Shown here in pieces: positions 62,563 to 64,000 of a DNA stretch of 64,000 nucleotides (position 1 is the stretch's first letter; every line of letters begins with the position of its first letter). Source of the stretch: Hyphomicrobiales bacterium (GTDB lineage: Bacteria; Pseudomonadota; Alphaproteobacteria; Rhizobiales; JAJFHB01); the NCBI GenBank assembly GCA_021775755.1, contig JAJFHE010000035.1, positions 56,115 through 120,114 on the forward strand. The letters are read 5' to 3'. A program made the position numbers and the translations under genes. The notes beneath the pieces were generated by a model that was given only the letters and a program-made list of their open reading frames with translations, was not told the DNA's origin and made no database searches.

Positions 62563-63708
62563 TCAGTTGGCAGGAGCATTCTGTCTTTGTGATGCGAGCA
62601 AATCAAGCTCCCCGGCGCTCGCGAGCTCCCTGTCCCAGCGCTCAAGCGCCGGTCGGGTGGCTCGGCGCCACAGCGGCGGCACAAAGGCGATGAGGATCAT
62701 GGTGCCGTAGCCGAACGGCATCAGCGGCGCGTCGTCGCGCGCTTCGACCTCCCAGAACGGTTTGTGGCCATGGCGGTGATGATCGGCATGGCGCGGCAGG
62801 TTGAACAGGAAAACGGCCGACAGCCGGTGATGGCAGTCCCAGCTGTGGCGGGCGGCGATCTCGGTGCCGGGCACGCGAATGAGGCCGTAGTGCTCGATAT
62901 AGCTGATCGCTTCCAGATAGGCCTTGCCGTGCAGCCCGATCAGCGCGAACGCGATTACGCCGGGCCATCCCGCAATGGCGTAACAGGCGGCGGCAAGCGT
63001 CAGCGACATGAGCTGTCCGCGCAGGGCCCGGTTTTGCAGCGACCAGGGGGTTTGGCCCTTGCCGCGAAGGCGCTGCGCTTCATGCTCGAAGGCGAAGCGG
63101 TTCGTGCCGATGATGGCGCGCACGATATAGGGCGCAACGTGCTCGCCGCGTCGCGACGTAATGGGATCGGCCTCGGTTGCGACAAGCCGGTGATGACAGC
63201 GCAGGTGATAGATCGGCCATGTCGTGTCGAGGGAAAACGCGAGCATCCAGCGCGCCACGAGGCGGTCGCGCGGGGAGTGCGTACGGTGCAGGAGTTCGTG
63301 GGCGACGTTGACGCCTGCCGACCCCAGAAACACCGCCAGGCCGAGCACCCCGCCGATGATGTCGAACGCGCCGGTGCGCTCTTTCGCGACGGCAAAATCG
63401 TAGCCGGTGACGGCCTTAAGGCCGGCAATGAAGCCCAGCGGATCACCGCTGCCCAGGTGATGCATGAACACAAAATACAGGAGGCCGAGCTGCGGCAGGG
63501 TCACCAGCAGTATGAAGTTCAACAGCCAGGTCTGCCTGTATTCGGGCGTTTCGCGGTCGCGGCCGAACATTTCATCGAGGATGCAGTAACCGGGCAGCGC
63601 GGCGAATATCCCCCACAGCCACGGCCCCCCGGCGGCCGCCAGAAGAGTGGCGGTCGCAAGGAACGCATTCGGAAGCCCGAAACGGAGATGGCGCAGCAGC
63701 GGCAACAT
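62563..63708 (-). CDS. alkB: Alkane 1-monooxygenase (AlkB-type, integral membrane diiron)
   Basis: A 381-residue membrane protein with about six helices. The His boxes of AlkB-type enzymes are all present: HELLHR, HHRLV in the following loop, SYIEHYGL, and HADHHRHGHKPF near the C-terminus. These bind the two irons that hydroxylate the terminal carbon of alkanes, using electrons from rubredoxin. No rubredoxin or reductase is encoded next to it; the ferredoxin pair at 21 kb is a different type. It starts at the ATG at 63708. A 236-bp gap separates it from the divergent transposase start. Confidence 0.92.
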   Translation of the reverse strand: MLPLLRHLRFGLPNAFLATATLLAAAGGPWLWGIFAALPGYCILDEMFGRDRETPEYRQTWLLNFILLVTLPQLGLLYFVFMHHLGSGDPLGFIAGLKAVTGYDFAVAKERTGAFDIIGGVLGLAVFLGSAGVNVAHELLHRTHSPRDRLVARWMLAFSLDTTWPIYHLRCHHRLVATEADPITSRRGEHVAPYIVRAIIGTNRFAFEHEAQRLRGKGQTPWSLQNRALRGQLMSLTLAAACYAIAGWPGVIAFALIGLHGKAYLEAISYIEHYGLIRVPGTEIAARHSWDCHHRLSAVFLFNLPRHADHHRHGHKPFWEVEARDDAPLMPFGYGTMILIAFVPPLWRRATRPALERWDRELASAGELDLLASQRQNAPAN

Positions 63709-63944
63709 GGGCGCGATGGAAGCGCGCTACGCCCGATTTGGCAAGTGCTAGAAACTGATGTGCGCTGAAATCGGATATGGGCTCCCGAATGCCAAACGGC
63801 ATCCGGCTATGGCGGCGAAGCGGAAGTCGCGCAATCATCATCAGAACGGTGATAATTGACCGATTTTGTTGATTTAGTCGGCCTTGAAGCTGCCTGTATG
63901 TAGTGATTCCGTCATCTTCAGTGAATTGCACGGAGGACGGATCG

Positions 63945-64000
63945 ATGATGGGGACACAGGCAGCACCTGATCGGCTTTTCTACGACTTCTGCCTTGAAGA
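63945..64000 (+). mobile_element. Start of an IS transposase gene (IS1182-like), truncated by the window edge
   Basis: GGAGG at 63932-63936 precedes two tandem ATGs at 63945 and 63948, and 18 codons of frame remain. The translated start, MMGTQAAPDRLFYDFCLE, matches the N-terminus of IS1182-family (IS5 superfamily) transposases. The remainder is outside the window. The left inverted repeat must lie between 63709 and 63945; I could not locate it with confidence. Confidence 0.75.

Overview
The window is a GC-rich chromosomal segment of a free-living alphaproteobacterium, probably in or near the Hyphomicrobiales. This rests on gene content only: a DUF2852 protein, an alphaproteobacterial CheZ-like protein, YcjX with its TIGR01620 partner, a DgcN/DgcA pair, and a very large hendecad-repeat membrane protein resembling the growth-pole ring proteins of that order. 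No rRNA, tRNA, CRISPR array or prophage was found. The only mobile element seen is the start of an IS transposase running off the right edge.

Layout. 0-5.6 kb: a partial Rieske oxygenase, a cytochrome P450, and a leftward operon of an MDR dehydrogenase, a EutB-like PLP dehydratase and a EutC-like ornithine-cyclodeaminase-fold enzyme. 5.8-9 kb: nucleotide-sugar dehydrogenase, PPK2 and two tandem small paralogues of unknown function. 9-14.4 kb: GST and divergent SDR, DUF2852, threonine/serine dehydratase, CheZ-like phosphatase, MFS transporter. 14.4-16.4 kb: dgcN-dgcA for D-glutamate use. 16.5-21.2 kb: the 1193-residue coiled-coil protein and an Hpt protein. 21.3-23.4 kb: a 2Fe-2S ferredoxin, a ferredoxin-NADP reductase, and a gene-free stretch that looks like a structured RNA on the minus strand.

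23.4-28.4 kb: an operon of MFS transporter, MttB-family methyltransferase and StcD-like flavoprotein demethylase, suggesting catabolism of an N-methylated compatible solute. 28.5-35.6 kb: universal stress protein, two isochorismatase-fold proteins, a Tat-exported NAGPA-domain protein, a cyanide-insensitive-type cydAB oxidase with a tiny DUF2474 gene and an unusual CydA tail, and a CelD-like acetyltransferase. 35.8-50.1 kb: mixed metabolic and envelope genes (DM13, two-domain glutaredoxin, adenylate cyclase, PSD-like protein, double VOC protein, CoxE-like VWA protein, two glycosyltransferases next to a LysR remnant, a deiminase-fold enzyme, a TPR protein, a 2-keto acid decarboxylase, an esterase and membrane proteins).

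50.2-63.7 kb is rich in cell-envelope functions: a membrane-anchored FG-GAP propeller, an HtpX-like protease, an unrecognised two-gene operon, dienelactone hydrolase, TIGR01620/YcjX, an exported 1225-residue protein combining a peptidoglycan-binding domain, 14 WD40 repeats, a caspase-fold peptidase and an SH3-like tail, and an AlkB alkane hydroxylase. The exported caspase protein, the structured RNA candidate and the unknown pair at 52985-55256 are the best leads for undescribed biology.
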